This document shows positions 47,188 to 57,530 of a stretch of 64,000 bases of DNA, piece by piece. The DNA is from Streptomyces silvae (GTDB lineage Bacteria; Actinomycetota; Actinomycetes; Streptomycetales; Streptomycetaceae). The position numbers were made by a program, and so were the translations under genes. Each line of letters opens with the position of its first letter. Positions within the stretch are counted from its first letter, which is position 1. The notes under the pieces were generated by a model. That model was not told the origin of the DNA and searched no databases. It saw only the letters and a program-made list of their open reading frames with translations. The DNA lies in NCBI RefSeq assembly GCF_016745505.1, contig NZ_JAERUC010000039.1, positions 1 through 64,000 of the forward strand, written 5' to 3'.

Positions 47188-48060
47188 GTGACGGACTCTA
47201 TGGCCGACATTGCACGCGTCGGAGTGGTCGGCTGTGGCCAGATGGGCGCAGGCATCGCGGAGGTGTGTGCCCGCAGCGGCCTCGATGTCATGGTGGCCGA
47301 GACCACCGGCGAGGCCCTCGAAATAGGGCGTACCCGGCTCCACAACTCCCTCTCCAAGGCCGCCGAGCGCGGCAAGATCACCCCGGAGGAGCGCGACGAG
47401 ACGCTCGGCCGTCTCAGCTTCACGACGGACCTGGGCGAGTTCGCCGACCGCGACCTCGTGATCGAGGCCGTCGTGGAGAACGAGCAGGTCAAGACCGAGA
47501 TCTTCCAGGTGCTCGACCAGGTGGTGACGCGTCCGGACGCGATCCTCGCCTCGAACACCTCCTCCATCCCGCTGGTGAAGCTGGCCGTGGCGACCTCGCG
47601 CCCGGACCAGGTCATCGGCATCCACTTCTTCAACCCGGCCCCGGTGCAGCGGCTCGTCGAGCTGATCCCCGCGCTGACGACATCCGACGAGACCATAAAG
47701 CGTGCCGAGGCCGTCGTGCAGAACGTGCTGGACAAGCACGCGATCCGCGCCCAGGACCGGTCGGGCTTCGTCGTCAACGCCCTGCTGATCCCGTACCTGC
47801 TCTCGGCGATCCGGATGTTCGAGTCGGGTATCGCCAGCCGCGAGGACATCGACAACGGCATGGAGATGGGCTGCGCCCACCCGATGGGCCCGCTCAAGCT
47901 CGCCGACCTGATCGGCCTGGACACCGTGGCCTCGGTCGCCGACTCCATGTACGCCGAGTACAAGGAGCCCCTGTACGCCGCTCCCCCGCTGCTCCAGCGG
48001 ATGGTCGACGCGGGCCGGCTCGGCCGCAAGACGGGTTCGGGCTTCTACCCGTACGAGTGA
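47188..48060 (+). CDS. 3-hydroxybutyryl-CoA dehydrogenase
   Basis: The 290-residue enzyme has the NAD Rossmann loop VGVVGCGQMGAGIAEVC, the catalytic segment LASNTSSIPL and HFFNPAPVQRLVELIP with the active-site His. The C-terminal dimer domain is NALLIPYLLSAIRMFESG and GCAHPMGPLKLADLIGLD. It oxidises or reduces 3-hydroxybutyryl-CoA in butyrate/acyl-CoA metabolism, and it supplies precursors for polyketides and ethylmalonyl-CoA routes in streptomycetes (family knowledge). The GTG start has AAAGG seven bases upstream. Confidence 0.92.
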   Translation: MTDSMADIARVGVVGCGQMGAGIAEVCARSGLDVMVAETTGEALEIGRTRLHNSLSKAAERGKITPEERDETLGRLSFTTDLGEFADRDLVIEAVVENEQVKTEIFQVLDQVVTRPDAILASNTSSIPLVKLAVATSRPDQVIGIHFFNPAPVQRLVELIPALTTSDETIKRAEAVVQNVLDKHAIRAQDRSGFVVNALLIPYLLSAIRMFESGIASREDIDNGMEMGCAHPMGPLKLADLIGLDTVASVADSMYAEYKEPLYAAPPLLQRMVDAGRLGRKTGSGFYPYE

Positions 48061-48070
48061 ACCGCTTCCG

Positions 48071-48121
48071 CCGGTGCCGCGGGCGGCCGGAGCCTTCGGG
48101 CCGGGACGCCCGCCGCACCGG
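48071..48121. terminator. Bidirectional hairpin between convergent genes
   Basis: A 15-bp stem with one mismatch (48071-48085 with 48107-48121) lies between the dehydrogenase and NUDIX genes. Confidence 0.75.
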
Positions 48122-48130
48122 TAGGTGTGG

Positions 48131-48661
48131 TCAGCCCAGCCGCATGTGATGGAGCATCAGCAGTCCGGCCGCCATGTTGGCCGCCGGTATCTCACCGCGC
48201 GCGATCATGTCCGGCACGAGCTTGAGCGGGACCCACTCGCGGCGCGAGGACTCGAAGTCGTCCGCCGGATGACCCGTGTACGTCGCCTCCCTGGACCAGA
48301 AGAGGTGGTGCCGGGCGTCGACGAGGCCGTTGGCCGGTTCCACGGTCATCAGCGGGTGCAGCTCGCCGGGGCGCCATCCGGTCTCCTCCTCCATCTCCCT
48401 CGCCGCCGCGGCGGCGATGTCCTCGCCGTCCTCCACCACGCCCGCAGCGAGCTCCCAGCCCCAGCTGTCGGTGATGAAGCGGTGCCGCCACAGGAGCAGG
48501 ACCTCGTTGGCGTCGTTGACGACGGTCGCCGCGGCGACGGCCCTGAGCCGTATGAGGAAGTGGTCCAGGTGCCGGCCGTCGGGGAGAACGACGTCCGCCA
48601 GGTTGACCCGGAACCAGCGATTCTCATACACGGTCTGTTCGTTTAAGTTCGTCCACTGCAC
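48131..48661 (-). CDS. NUDIX hydrolase (ADP-ribose pyrophosphatase-like) with a TTA codon
   Basis: The 176-residue enzyme contains a full Nudix box, GVVEDGEDIAAAAAREMEEETGW, with the Mg-binding Glu residues. The N-terminal VYENRWFRVNLADVVLPDG is typical of ADP-ribose/nucleoside-diphosphate-sugar pyrophosphatases. The GTG start has a GGAAGG site 12 bases upstream. Codon 6 (48644-48646) is TTA, so full translation may need the bldA tRNA. A start at the in-frame GTG a few codons later would avoid it but has no ribosome site. The TPR regulator gene lies just upstream on the same strand. Confidence 0.85.
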   Translation of the reverse strand: MQWTNLNEQTVYENRWFRVNLADVVLPDGRHLDHFLIRLRAVAAATVVNDANEVLLLWRHRFITDSWGWELAAGVVEDGEDIAAAAAREMEEETGWRPGELHPLMTVEPANGLVDARHHLFWSREATYTGHPADDFESSRREWVPLKLVPDMIARGEIPAANMAAGLLMLHHMRLG

Positions 48662-48748
48662 GGTTCTGCCACCTTCCGACTGGTCGATGGCAACATCGGA
48701 GCAGGGTCCGCCTCGCAGGGGAACGCGTGAAGGCTCCTGGGACGAGGC

Positions 48749-50089
48749 TCACAGGGGCACGCGCAGCGCCCCGTCGATGACGCCGGCCGCCGCCGCGGCG
48801 TCGGCACTGCCGCTGGCGGCCAGCTGCTTCCGTACGGAGCGGAGCCGGTCCCGGAGCCGCTGGGACTCCATGCCCCGGGCGCGTTCCGCCATCTCCGAGG
48901 CCGTGCGGGCCGCCCGGTCCGCCTCCCCCTGGAGCAGTTCGAGACGGGTGAGCATGGCGAGCCGGTGCACGGTCCCGCGGTCGTGCGCCGGGGAGCGTAC
49001 GGCCGCCGCCGCGTGCTCCCGGGCGCCCGCGAGATCGCCGAGGCACAGCAGCGCCTCCGCCACCTGGACGTTGACGAGGCCCGGCTGGACGTACCCCGTC
49101 TCGTCCGGTTCACCTCCGCTGCGGATGCGGCCCGACTCGCTCTCGGCGCGGCGGATGCACTCCAGGGCGCTGCGGTGGTCGCCGAGCTGGGCGTACGCCT
49201 TGGCCTGCATCGCGTGCAGATCGGTGGCCAGCGCCGGGGTGATGTGCGGGCCCGCCGCGCGCAGGGCCGCCTCGGCGAAGGCGACGGACCGGCGGAATTC
49301 GGCCAGGTACAGCGACTGGTTCACGAGCAGTGCGATCACATAGCCGCCGAGCCCCCGGTCCCCGCTGGCCTTGGCCAGCCGCAGCGCCTGGTGGAAGTAG
49401 CGCTGGGCCAGCCCGTGGGCGTCGGAGTCGTAGGCGCAGATGCCGGCGACGGCCACCAGCCCGGCGGTCGCGCGGTGGAGCTGGCGGCCCGTGGCGTCGC
49501 TGTACCCGCCGCGCAGCAGCGGCGCGGTCTCGGCGTTGAGGAAGCCGACGATGCGGGACCTGGTCGCGATGCCGCCGGCCTTCCGGTACATCTGCTCGTA
49601 GTGCGCGCGGGCCGCGCGGAGCATCGCTATGTCCGCCATGCTCACGCGGCAGGGCCCGGGGCGGGCGACATCGGCGTCCTCGGGCGGGTTCTCCCACTCC
49701 CAGACCGGCATCACCGCGGTCGTGCCGGTGACGGCGGGCGCGGTGGCGAGGTGCGGTCGCTGCTGTTCGTCGGAGCGCCACAGGGCCGTCGCGTGCTCGA
49801 CGAAGCCGGACAGTCCGGCGCCCTGGGCCGCCGTGTGCATCCCGGGGATCCCCATGCCGATGTCGTCGAGCGTGACGGGCCGGTCCAGGCGGCCGGCCAG
49901 GACCTCGCAGATCAGGTCGGGGACCTGTCCGCGCGGGCGCTGGCCCTTGAGCCAGCGGGCGACCGCTGTGTGCTCGTAGCGCAGGCACAGCCCGCGGGCA
50001 CGGCCGGCCTGGTTGACATGGCCGGCGAGTCCGGCGCGGGACACACCCGCCTCGTCGATCAGGGATTCGAGCAGGACGTTGGGCTCCAT
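48749..50089 (-). CDS. TPR-containing transcriptional regulator
   Basis: The 446-residue protein starts with a helix-turn-helix-like part (LLESLIDEAGVSRAGLAGHVNQAGRARGL, AVARWLKGQRPRG). After a linker comes a large helical region with TPR-like pairs (about 200-420; GLAQRYFHQALRLAKASGDRGLGGYV, AYAQLGDHRSALECIRRAES, LLCLGDLAGAREHAAAAV). This layout matches Streptomyces developmental regulators of the NsdA/NsdB kind, but I cannot assign an orthologue. A run of G residues forms the ribosome site. The MITE-like element ends about 30 bases upstream of the start codon. Confidence 0.78.
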   Translation of the reverse strand: MEPNVLLESLIDEAGVSRAGLAGHVNQAGRARGLCLRYEHTAVARWLKGQRPRGQVPDLICEVLAGRLDRPVTLDDIGMGIPGMHTAAQGAGLSGFVEHATALWRSDEQQRPHLATAPAVTGTTAVMPVWEWENPPEDADVARPGPCRVSMADIAMLRAARAHYEQMYRKAGGIATRSRIVGFLNAETAPLLRGGYSDATGRQLHRATAGLVAVAGICAYDSDAHGLAQRYFHQALRLAKASGDRGLGGYVIALLVNQSLYLAEFRRSVAFAEAALRAAGPHITPALATDLHAMQAKAYAQLGDHRSALECIRRAESESGRIRSGGEPDETGYVQPGLVNVQVAEALLCLGDLAGAREHAAAAVRSPAHDRGTVHRLAMLTRLELLQGEADRAARTASEMAERARGMESQRLRDRLRSVRKQLAASGSADAAAAAGVIDGALRVPL

Positions 50090-50117
50090 TGCCCCCCCAT
50101 GTGCGCGTCGCAATGAG

Positions 50118-50349
50118 CTTAGACCGTCCGGCACATGGTGGGTGGAAGAAGGAGCGGAGCTGGGTGCGTGCAGCTGCAAGGCGGAGGATTGAAGCAACGC
50201 GGAGCGATTGGGGCCTCCCCTGGTCGAGCGAAGCCGAGACCTTGGGGAAGATTGACGACAACGCCGATGGGGTCCCCCTGGCCCTTAAGGCCTTGGGGAG
50301 CGCGTGCCCAGCCCCGCGACGCCACCCACCATGTGCCGGACGGTCCAAG
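50118..50349. mobile_element. MITE-like element with 28-bp terminal inverted repeats
   Basis: Terminal arms 50118-50145 and 50322-50349 pair over 28 bp with one mismatch. The central 24 bp (50122-50145 with 50322-50345) is perfect. Left arm bases GACCGTCCGGCACATGG identify it. The interior (about 175 bp) has a second imperfect palindrome around CCCTGGTCGAGCGAAGCC, a motif I recall as highly repeated in Streptomyces genomes. No open frame with coding bias lies inside, so it is non-autonomous. No clear target-site duplication is visible. It sits between pheT and the TPR regulator gene, about 30 bases upstream of the latter's start. Confidence 0.7.
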
Positions 50350-50359
50350 TGGAGCACGA

Positions 50360-50376
50360 TTCACACGGGGTGTGAA
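50360..50376. promoter_or_regulatory. TTCACAC-GGG-GTGTGAA palindrome
   Basis: The perfect 7-bp palindrome lies just outside the MITE-like element, on the promoter side of the TPR regulator gene, so it may be the original operator. Confidence 0.45.
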
Positions 50377-50623
50377 CGGAATGCCCGAACCATCCTGCTG
50401 TGCGCTCTGCCGCGCCGGGGCGCCGCTCGCTTGAATGAGTCCCTCGCAAGAGGCGGCCGGGTCGTCGGCTCCCCCTCGTAACAGTTCGACGACCCGCCCC
50501 CGCGCCGTTCGTTCTGCCGGCCTGCCCGACACTCCGTGGCAGGGCGGGCGGCGCCGGACCGCACAGCCCACTGCCCCGATGACAGCCGGGTGCGTTGTGG
50601 TCCCCGGGCCGTCCGGCGAGAAC
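50377..50623. other. Gene-free stretch, remainder of the pheT-TPR intergenic region
   Basis: About 250 bases have no convincing reading frame. Short G/C palindromes are scattered. The promoter of the TPR regulator gene may be here, separated from its gene by the inserted element. Confidence 0.4.
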
Positions 50624-50660
50624 AGAAGGGGCGTACCCGGTGGCCGGATACGCCCCTTCT
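50624..50660 (-). terminator. Terminator of pheST
   Basis: AGAAGGGGCGTA (50624-50635) pairs perfectly with TACGCCCCTTCT (50649-50660), 14 bases after the pheT stop codon. Confidence 0.88.
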
Positions 50661-50674
50661 CACTGCCGTGGGTC

Positions 50675-53184
50675 CTACGCGCCGCGCAGCACCGCGCCGG
50701 TGCGTCCGGCCGCCAGGGCGACCGCGGAGTCACGGGCCGCGGAGGCCTCCTCCACCGTCAGCGTGCGGTCCGGGGCACGGAACCGCAGCGCGTACGCCAG
50801 GGACTTGTTGCCCTCACCGATCTGCTCGCCGGTGAAGACGTCGAACAGCCGCAGCGATTCGAGCAGGTCGCCGGCGCCTTCGCGGAGCGCCTTCTCCACC
50901 GCTTCGGCGGGCACGTCCGCGGCGACGACGAGCGCGACGTCCTGGGTCGCCACCGGGAAGGTGGAGATCCGGGGCGCCTGGAGCGGACCGTCGACGGCCC
51001 GCTCCAGGACGTCGATCTCGACCTCCATGGCGCAGGTCCGCGCGGGGAGGTGGAGCTCCTTGACGACGCGCGGGTGGAGTTCGCCCGCGTGCCCGAAGAG
51101 GGTCTCCTCGCCGTCGACCGTGACGTACAGCGCGGCGCAGCGGCCGGGGTGCCACGGTGCGTGCCGGTCGGCGCGGACCGTCACCTCGACGCCCGCCTCG
51201 CGGGCGATGCTGCGCGCCGCCTCGACGGAGTCCGCCCAGTCGGCGGGGCGGCCCTTGCCCCACCAGCCGGCCTGCTCGCGGGCGCCCGCGAGGACGACGG
51301 CGGCGCGGCGCGGCTGACGCGGGAGCGCCGCGTCCAGCCCGGCGATCTCCTCGTCGGTGGGACGGCGGTCGACGGGCAGCCGTACGGCCTTGGTCTCCTC
51401 GCCGGTGGGCCTGAAGACCAGCCCGGTCTCGAAGAGCGCCAGGTCGTGGCTGCCACGGCCGTCGTTGCGCCGCAGTGCGCCGAGCAGGCCGGGCAGCAGC
51501 GTGGTGCGCAGCGCGGGCTCCTCGTCGGAGAGCGGGTTGACGAGGGTGACCGTGCGGCGGCGGGCGTCGTCCTTCTCCAGGCCGAGCTGGTCGAGGACGG
51601 CGTCACCGATGAACGGGTAGTTGGGCGCCTCGACGTAACCGGCGCCGGCCAGCGCCCGGCCGATGCGGCGGTGCAGCCGCTGGCGGTCGGTGAGCCCGCG
51701 GCCGGCCGGCGGCGTCGGCAGGGTGGAGGGGAGGTTCTCGTACCCCTCCAGCCGGATGACCTCCTCGGCCAGGTCGTTCGGCTCGGCGAGGTCGGGGCGC
51801 CAGGACGGCACCGTGACGATCAGCTCGTCCTGCCCGTAGACGTCGCAGCCGACCTGCTGGAGGCGGCGTACGACGATCTCGCGGCCGTACGCGACACCCG
51901 CCACCCGGTCGGGGTGGTCGGCGGGCATCGCGATGGTGCGGGGTGCGGACGGGGCGGTGATCTCGGTGACACCGGCCTCGGCCGTACCGCCCGCGAGGAG
52001 GACCAGCAGGTCCACCGTGCGCTGCGCGGCAGCGGCGGCGGCCTGCGGGTCGACGCCGCGCTCGAAGCGCTTGGACGCCTCGGAGCTCAGCTTGTGGCGG
52101 CGCGCGGTCCGGGCGATGGCGATCGCGTCGAAGTGCGCGGCCTCGATGACGACCTCGGTGGTCCCGGTGTCCTCGGCGTGGTCGGCGATCTCGGTGTCGG
52201 CGCCGCCCATGACGCCCGCGAGGCCGATCGGCCCGCGGTCGTCGGTGATGACCAGGTCCTGGGAGTCCAGGACGCGCTTGGCACCGTCGAGGGTGGTGAG
52301 CTTCTCGCCCTGCTGGGCGCGGCGCACCCCGATCGTCCCCGTGACACGGGAGCGGTCGTAGGCGTGCAGCGGCTGGCCCAGCTCCAGCATCACGTAGTTG
52401 GTGATGTCGACGGCGAGCGAGACGGTGCGCATCCCGGCCTTCTGCAGCCTGCGCTGCATCCAGATCGGGGAGCGCGCCTCGGGCCGCAGCCCGGTGACCG
52501 TACGCGCGGTGAAGTTGCTGCATCCGAACGGGTCGGACACCTTTACCGGGTAGCCGTGGGCGTTGGGCGGGGGCACGTCCAGGAGCGCCGGGTCGCGGAG
52601 CGGAAGCCCGTACGCGATGGCGGTCTCGCGGGCGACGCCGCGCATCGAGAGGCAGTAGCCCCGGTCCGGGGTGACGGCGATGTCGAGGACCTCGTCGACG
52701 AGCTCCAGGAGCTCGATCGCGTCGGTGCCGGGCTCGTACTCCGGCGGCAGCACGATGATGCCGTGCGTGCCGTCGTCGCCCATGCCCAGCTCGTCGGTCG
52801 AGCAGATCATGCCGTGCGAGGTCTTGCCGTACGTCTTGCGCGCGGCGATCGCGAAGTCGCCGGGCAGCACGGCGCCCGGGAGGACCACGACGACCTTGTC
52901 GCCGACGGAGAAGTTACGGGCGCCGCAGACGATCTCCTGCGGTTCGCCGGTGCCGTTGGCGGTGCCGACGTCGACGGTGCAGAAGCGGATGGGCTTCTTG
53001 AAGCCCTCCAGCTCCTCGATGGTCAGGACCTGTCCGACGACCAGGGGGCCCTTGAGGCCGGCCCCGGTCTGCTCGACGGTCTCGACCTCCAGGCCGACGG
53101 AGACGAGCTTGGCCTGTACGTCACGGCCGGTCTCCGTCGCCGGCAGGTCGACGTATTCCCGCAGCCAGGAAAGCGGGACGCGCA

Positions 53185-53185
<1 letters not shown>
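50675..53185 (-). CDS. pheT: Phenylalanine-tRNA ligase beta subunit
   Basis: The 836-residue subunit has a tRNA-binding EMAP-like domain (about 40-150; [13 protein letters not shown] and [19 protein letters not shown]). B3/B4 editing domains follow with [10 protein letters not shown], then B5 and the catalytic-like core. The anticodon-binding FDX-ACB domain is C-terminal ([15 protein letters not shown]). With PheS it forms the alpha2-beta2 synthetase that charges tRNA-Phe. The length is normal. The ATG overlaps the pheS stop by one base (TGATG). Confidence 0.96.
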
Positions 53186-54426
<1,241 letters not shown>

Positions 54427-55581
54427 TCAGACCAGGTAGGCCGGCGTGCTCACGGGCAGGATAAATCGGAACTCGGCGCCGCCGCCGGGTCCCCGGGCGA
54501 CGGTGATCGTCCCGCCGTGCGCCTCGACGATGCCCTTGACGATGTACAGGCCCAGGCCGGTCCCGCCGCGCTTGCTCCCCCGCCAGAAGCGGGTGAAGAC
54601 GCGGCCCATCGACTCCTCGGGGATGCCGGGACCCTCGTCGCTCACGGTGACTGCCGTTCCGCTCTCGTCGTCCTTGCCCGGTGCGGGCGCCGGGGCGATA
54701 TCGATGGTGACGGTTCCCTCGCCGTGGCGCACCGCGTTTTCCAGGAGGTTGCCCAGGACCTGGTCCACCTTGTCCGGGTCCGCCCACAGCGCGGGCAGCG
54801 GCCGGCCGGTCCTGACGAGGAACCGGTCGGGCGCCTGGCCCGCCGCGACGAGGGCCTGGACGTGGCGTTCGACGGCCGCGGAGATGTCCACGGGCTGGCG
54901 GCGCAGCTCCAGCCGGCCGGAGTCGATGCGGGAGATGTCGAGCAGCTCGGCGATGAGCCGGGTGACGCGGTTGGCGTCGGCGTCGACGGTCTCCAGCATC
55001 AGCCGCTTCTGGTCGTCGGTGAACCGCTCCCACTTGGCCAGCAGCGTGGCGGTGAAGCCCTTGACCGAGGTCAGCGGGGAGCGCAGCTCGTGGGCGACGG
55101 TGGCGATCAGCTCGGCGTGGCTGAGCTCGGTGCGCCGGCGGGCCTCGGTGCCGCGCAGTGACACGACGAGCCGGCGGACCGGGCCGGTCGGGCTCTCGCG
55201 TACGTAACGGGCGGAGACCAGGACCTCTCGGCCGCCGGGGAGCAGGAGGTTCCGCTCGGGCTGGCCGACCCGGGTGGCGAGCCCGCCGTACGGGTCGGTC
55301 AGCTCCCACCAGCGCCGCCCCTTGAGGTCCTCCAGGGGCAGTGCCTCGTCCAGGGAGCGGCCGAGCGCGTCGGACACGGCGGTGGCGGTGATCCGGGCGG
55401 CGGCCGTGTTGAAGCAGATGACCTTGCCGTTCTCGTCGGCGACGACGAGGCCGTCGGGCAGGTCGTCCGGGCCGATGCCCGCCGCGGGGTCCCCGAGGAC
55501 CGGGCTCGCGCCGGCTCCGTCGGAGAGGGCGCGCACGGCGGCCGTGTGTGCCGCTCGCGGCCTGCTCATGCCGACAGCCAT
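54427..55581 (-). CDS. Orphan PAS-domain sensor histidine kinase
   Basis: The 384-residue soluble kinase has an N-terminal PAS domain (about 40-140; LPDGLVVADENGKVICFNTAAARITA). A HisKA helix follows with the phosphoacceptor His in LIATVAHELRSPLTSVKGFTATLL. The HATPase domain has the N-box DQVLGNLLENAVRHGEG and G-boxes VSDEGPGIPEES and GGTGLGLYIVKGIVEAHGG. No response regulator is encoded nearby and no membrane span is present, so it senses an internal cue. The ATG at 55581 is chosen because GGTGGGG and GGGAAG lie upstream. A GTG at 55596 is possible. Confidence 0.88.
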   Translation of the reverse strand: MAVGMSRPRAAHTAAVRALSDGAGASPVLGDPAAGIGPDDLPDGLVVADENGKVICFNTAAARITATAVSDALGRSLDEALPLEDLKGRRWWELTDPYGGLATRVGQPERNLLLPGGREVLVSARYVRESPTGPVRRLVVSLRGTEARRRTELSHAELIATVAHELRSPLTSVKGFTATLLAKWERFTDDQKRLMLETVDADANRVTRLIAELLDISRIDSGRLELRRQPVDISAAVERHVQALVAAGQAPDRFLVRTGRPLPALWADPDKVDQVLGNLLENAVRHGEGTVTIDIAPAPAPGKDDESGTAVTVSDEGPGIPEESMGRVFTRFWRGSKRGGTGLGLYIVKGIVEAHGGTITVARGPGGGAEFRFILPVSTPAYLV

Positions 55582-55722
55582 CTTCCCGTACCCCACCTCT
55601 CGAACCGGTGCAGTGGGCCCCCGAGTTCGTCACCCTACTAGGGCTTGGCGGGCGGGCGACACCCTTGGGGGCGGGCCCGGCGGGGAGTGACGCGTATCGG
55701 TCGGCGGAGGGGGCAGCGTGGG

Positions 55723-56556
55723 TCAGCGTGCCGGGCGCTGGGCGCGCGCGGAGGCGTAGAGGCACACGGCTGCGGCGGTGGCGAGGTTGAGGCTCTCGGC
55801 CTTGCCGTGGATCGGGACCCGGACCACGGCGTCGGCCAGGGCGCGGGTCTCCTCGGGGAGGCCCCAGGCCTCGTTGCCGAAGACCCAGGCGGTGGGCCCG
55901 CCCATGGTGCCCGCGTCGAGCTCGTCGTCGAGGTCGTCCTCGCCCGCGCCGTCGGCCGCCAGGATGCGCACCCCGGCGTCCCGGAGCCCCTGCACGGCCT
56001 GTTCCACGGCTACGCCGACGGCCACCGGCAGATGGAAGAGGGAGCCGACGGAGGCGCGGACCGACTTGGGGTTGTAGAGGTCCACGGAGGCGTCGGTGAG
56101 CACGACCGCGTCGGCGCCGGCGGCGTCCGCGCAGCGCAGCACGGTGCCCGCGTTCCCGGGGTCGCGTACGTGGGCGAGTACGGCGACCAGGGTGGGCTTC
56201 GCCGCGAGGATCTCCTCGAAGGGCGAGTCCAGGAACCGGCAGACGCCGATCAGGCCCTGGGGGGTGACGGTCTGCGAGACGTCGGCGAGCACGTCGCCGT
56301 CGGCGAGGTGCACCCGGGCACCCGCGTCACGGGCGGCGTCGATGATGTCGGCGTACCGGTCGGCGGCCTCGACGGTGGCGAAGAGCTCGGTGAGCGTGGG
56401 TTCGCCGTCGGTGCCCCGGTGCGCGGCGGCCTCCCGCACGGCCTGCGGCCCCTCGGCGATGAACCTGCGCTCCTTGCCGCGGAAGTTCCGCCTGGCCAGC
56501 CGGCGTGCGGCGGCGATTCGCGGCGACCGCGCGGAGATCAGTTCGGGGGTGCCCAT
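55723..56556 (-). CDS. TrmH-family RNA 2'-O-methyltransferase
   Basis: The 277-residue SPOUT enzyme has motif 1 HVRDPGNAGTVLRCADAAGADAVVL, motif 2 AWVFGNEAWGLPEE and motif 3 VPIHGKAESLNLATAAAVCLYA. The N-terminal substrate domain FIAEGPQAVREAA resembles rRNA methylases of the RlmB/TsnR type. It lies between rplT and the orphan histidine kinase gene, separated from rplT by a strong terminator, so it probably has its own promoter. Confidence 0.88.
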   Translation of the reverse strand: MGTPELISARSPRIAAARRLARRNFRGKERRFIAEGPQAVREAAAHRGTDGEPTLTELFATVEAADRYADIIDAARDAGARVHLADGDVLADVSQTVTPQGLIGVCRFLDSPFEEILAAKPTLVAVLAHVRDPGNAGTVLRCADAAGADAVVLTDASVDLYNPKSVRASVGSLFHLPVAVGVAVEQAVQGLRDAGVRILAADGAGEDDLDDELDAGTMGGPTAWVFGNEAWGLPEETRALADAVVRVPIHGKAESLNLATAAAVCLYASARAQRPAR

Positions 56557-56581
56557 GGTCGGCGGCGAGCCTCTCTGCGTA

Positions 56582-56622
56582 AGTCAGCTTCTCTGCGTAC
56601 GTTTCTCCGCGTACGGCTGACT
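56582..56622. promoter_or_regulatory. Inverted repeat upstream of the trmH-type gene
   Basis: AGTCAGC (56582-56588) pairs with GCTGACT (56616-56622). The interior holds repeats of TCTGCGTACG and CCGCGTACG. It lies 25-65 bases upstream of the methyltransferase start. Confidence 0.4.
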
Positions 56623-56648
56623 ACGTACGCGACACGTGCTGCAACGCA

Positions 56649-56683
56649 CCGGACCCGCAGACGGCACACGCCTGCGGGTCCGG
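56649..56683 (-). terminator. Terminator of the infC-rpmI-rplT operon
   Basis: CCGGACCCGCAG (56649-56660) pairs perfectly with CTGCGGGTCCGG (56672-56683), 35 bases after the rplT stop. Confidence 0.88.
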
Positions 56684-56717
56684 CTCGAACGCTGGAACGT
56701 CGGAAGGACTGCCTGGA

Positions 56718-57101
56718 TCAGGCGGCCTTCGGGGCGTTGACGTCGCTCGGGAGGGCCTTCTGGGCAACCTCGACGAGGGCGGCGAACGCGTTGGCGTCGT
56801 TGACCGCGAGCTCGGCCAGGATCTTGCGGTCCACCTCGATGTTGGCGGCCTTCAGACCCTGGATGAGGCGGTTGTACGTCATGCCGTTCTGGCGGGCAGC
56901 CGCGTTGATGCGCTGGATCCAGAGCTGACGGAAGTCGCCCTTGCGCTTCTTGCGGTCGTTGTAGTTGTAGACCAGGGAGTGGGTGACCTGCTCCTTGGCC
57001 TTGCGGTACAGGCGCGAACGCTGACCGCGGTAACCGCTGGCGGCCTCGAGGATCGCCCGGCGCTTCTTGTGGGCGTTTACTGCCCGCTTGACGCGTGCCA
57101 C
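56718..57101 (-). CDS. rplT: 50S ribosomal protein L20
   Basis: The 127-residue basic protein has the L20 pattern [38 protein letters not shown] and [23 protein letters not shown]. It is needed for early 50S assembly and in other bacteria represses its own operon. It is last in infC-rpmI-rplT, as usual. Confidence 0.98.
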   Translation of the reverse strand: MARVKRAVNAHKKRRAILEAASGYRGQRSRLYRKAKEQVTHSLVYNYNDRKKRKGDFRQLWIQRINAAARQNGMTYNRLIQGLKAANIEVDRKILAELAVNDANAFAALVEVAQKALPSDVNAPKAA

Positions 57102-57215
57102 TTTTAACTCCTTGCAGCGGGGTCGGGTGGTCGCAGTGGAGACTCACCCGGCCCGGAAACGAATTGGTCCCGGTCGGATCGAGGTCGTGCCCCCGGGTTC
57201 ACCGGAGGCGGCGCC

Positions 57216-57410
57216 TCACTTGCCGAGAAGCTTCTTGACCTTCTTGGCGTCGGCCGGAGCCACGACGACCGTGCCGGTCAGCGAGCGGGTCTTCTTCGAG
57301 GACTTGTGCTCGAGCAGGTGGCGCTTGCCGGCCTTCTCGCGCAGCACCTTGCCGGAGCCCGTGATCTTGAAGCGCTTGCTGGCACCGCTGTGCGTCTTGT
57401 TCTTCGGCAT
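57216..57410 (-). CDS. rpmI: 50S ribosomal protein L35
   Basis: The 64-residue protein matches L35 in [20 protein letters not shown] and [16 protein letters not shown]. It lies between infC and rplT, about 115-120 bases from each. Confidence 0.98.
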   Translation of the reverse strand: MPKNKTHSGASKRFKITGSGKVLREKAGKRHLLEHKSSKKTRSLTGTVVVAPADAKKVKKLLGK

Positions 57411-57530
57411 CGCGCCGTTATCTCCTCGTCAGTGGCGCCCCTCTCGGTGCGGGCACCGGACTGCAGGGGCGTCAGATCTTTGGGTGGTTTCCGAGGGACC
57501 CGGGGGCGCCTGGATGGCGACCCCCGGAGG

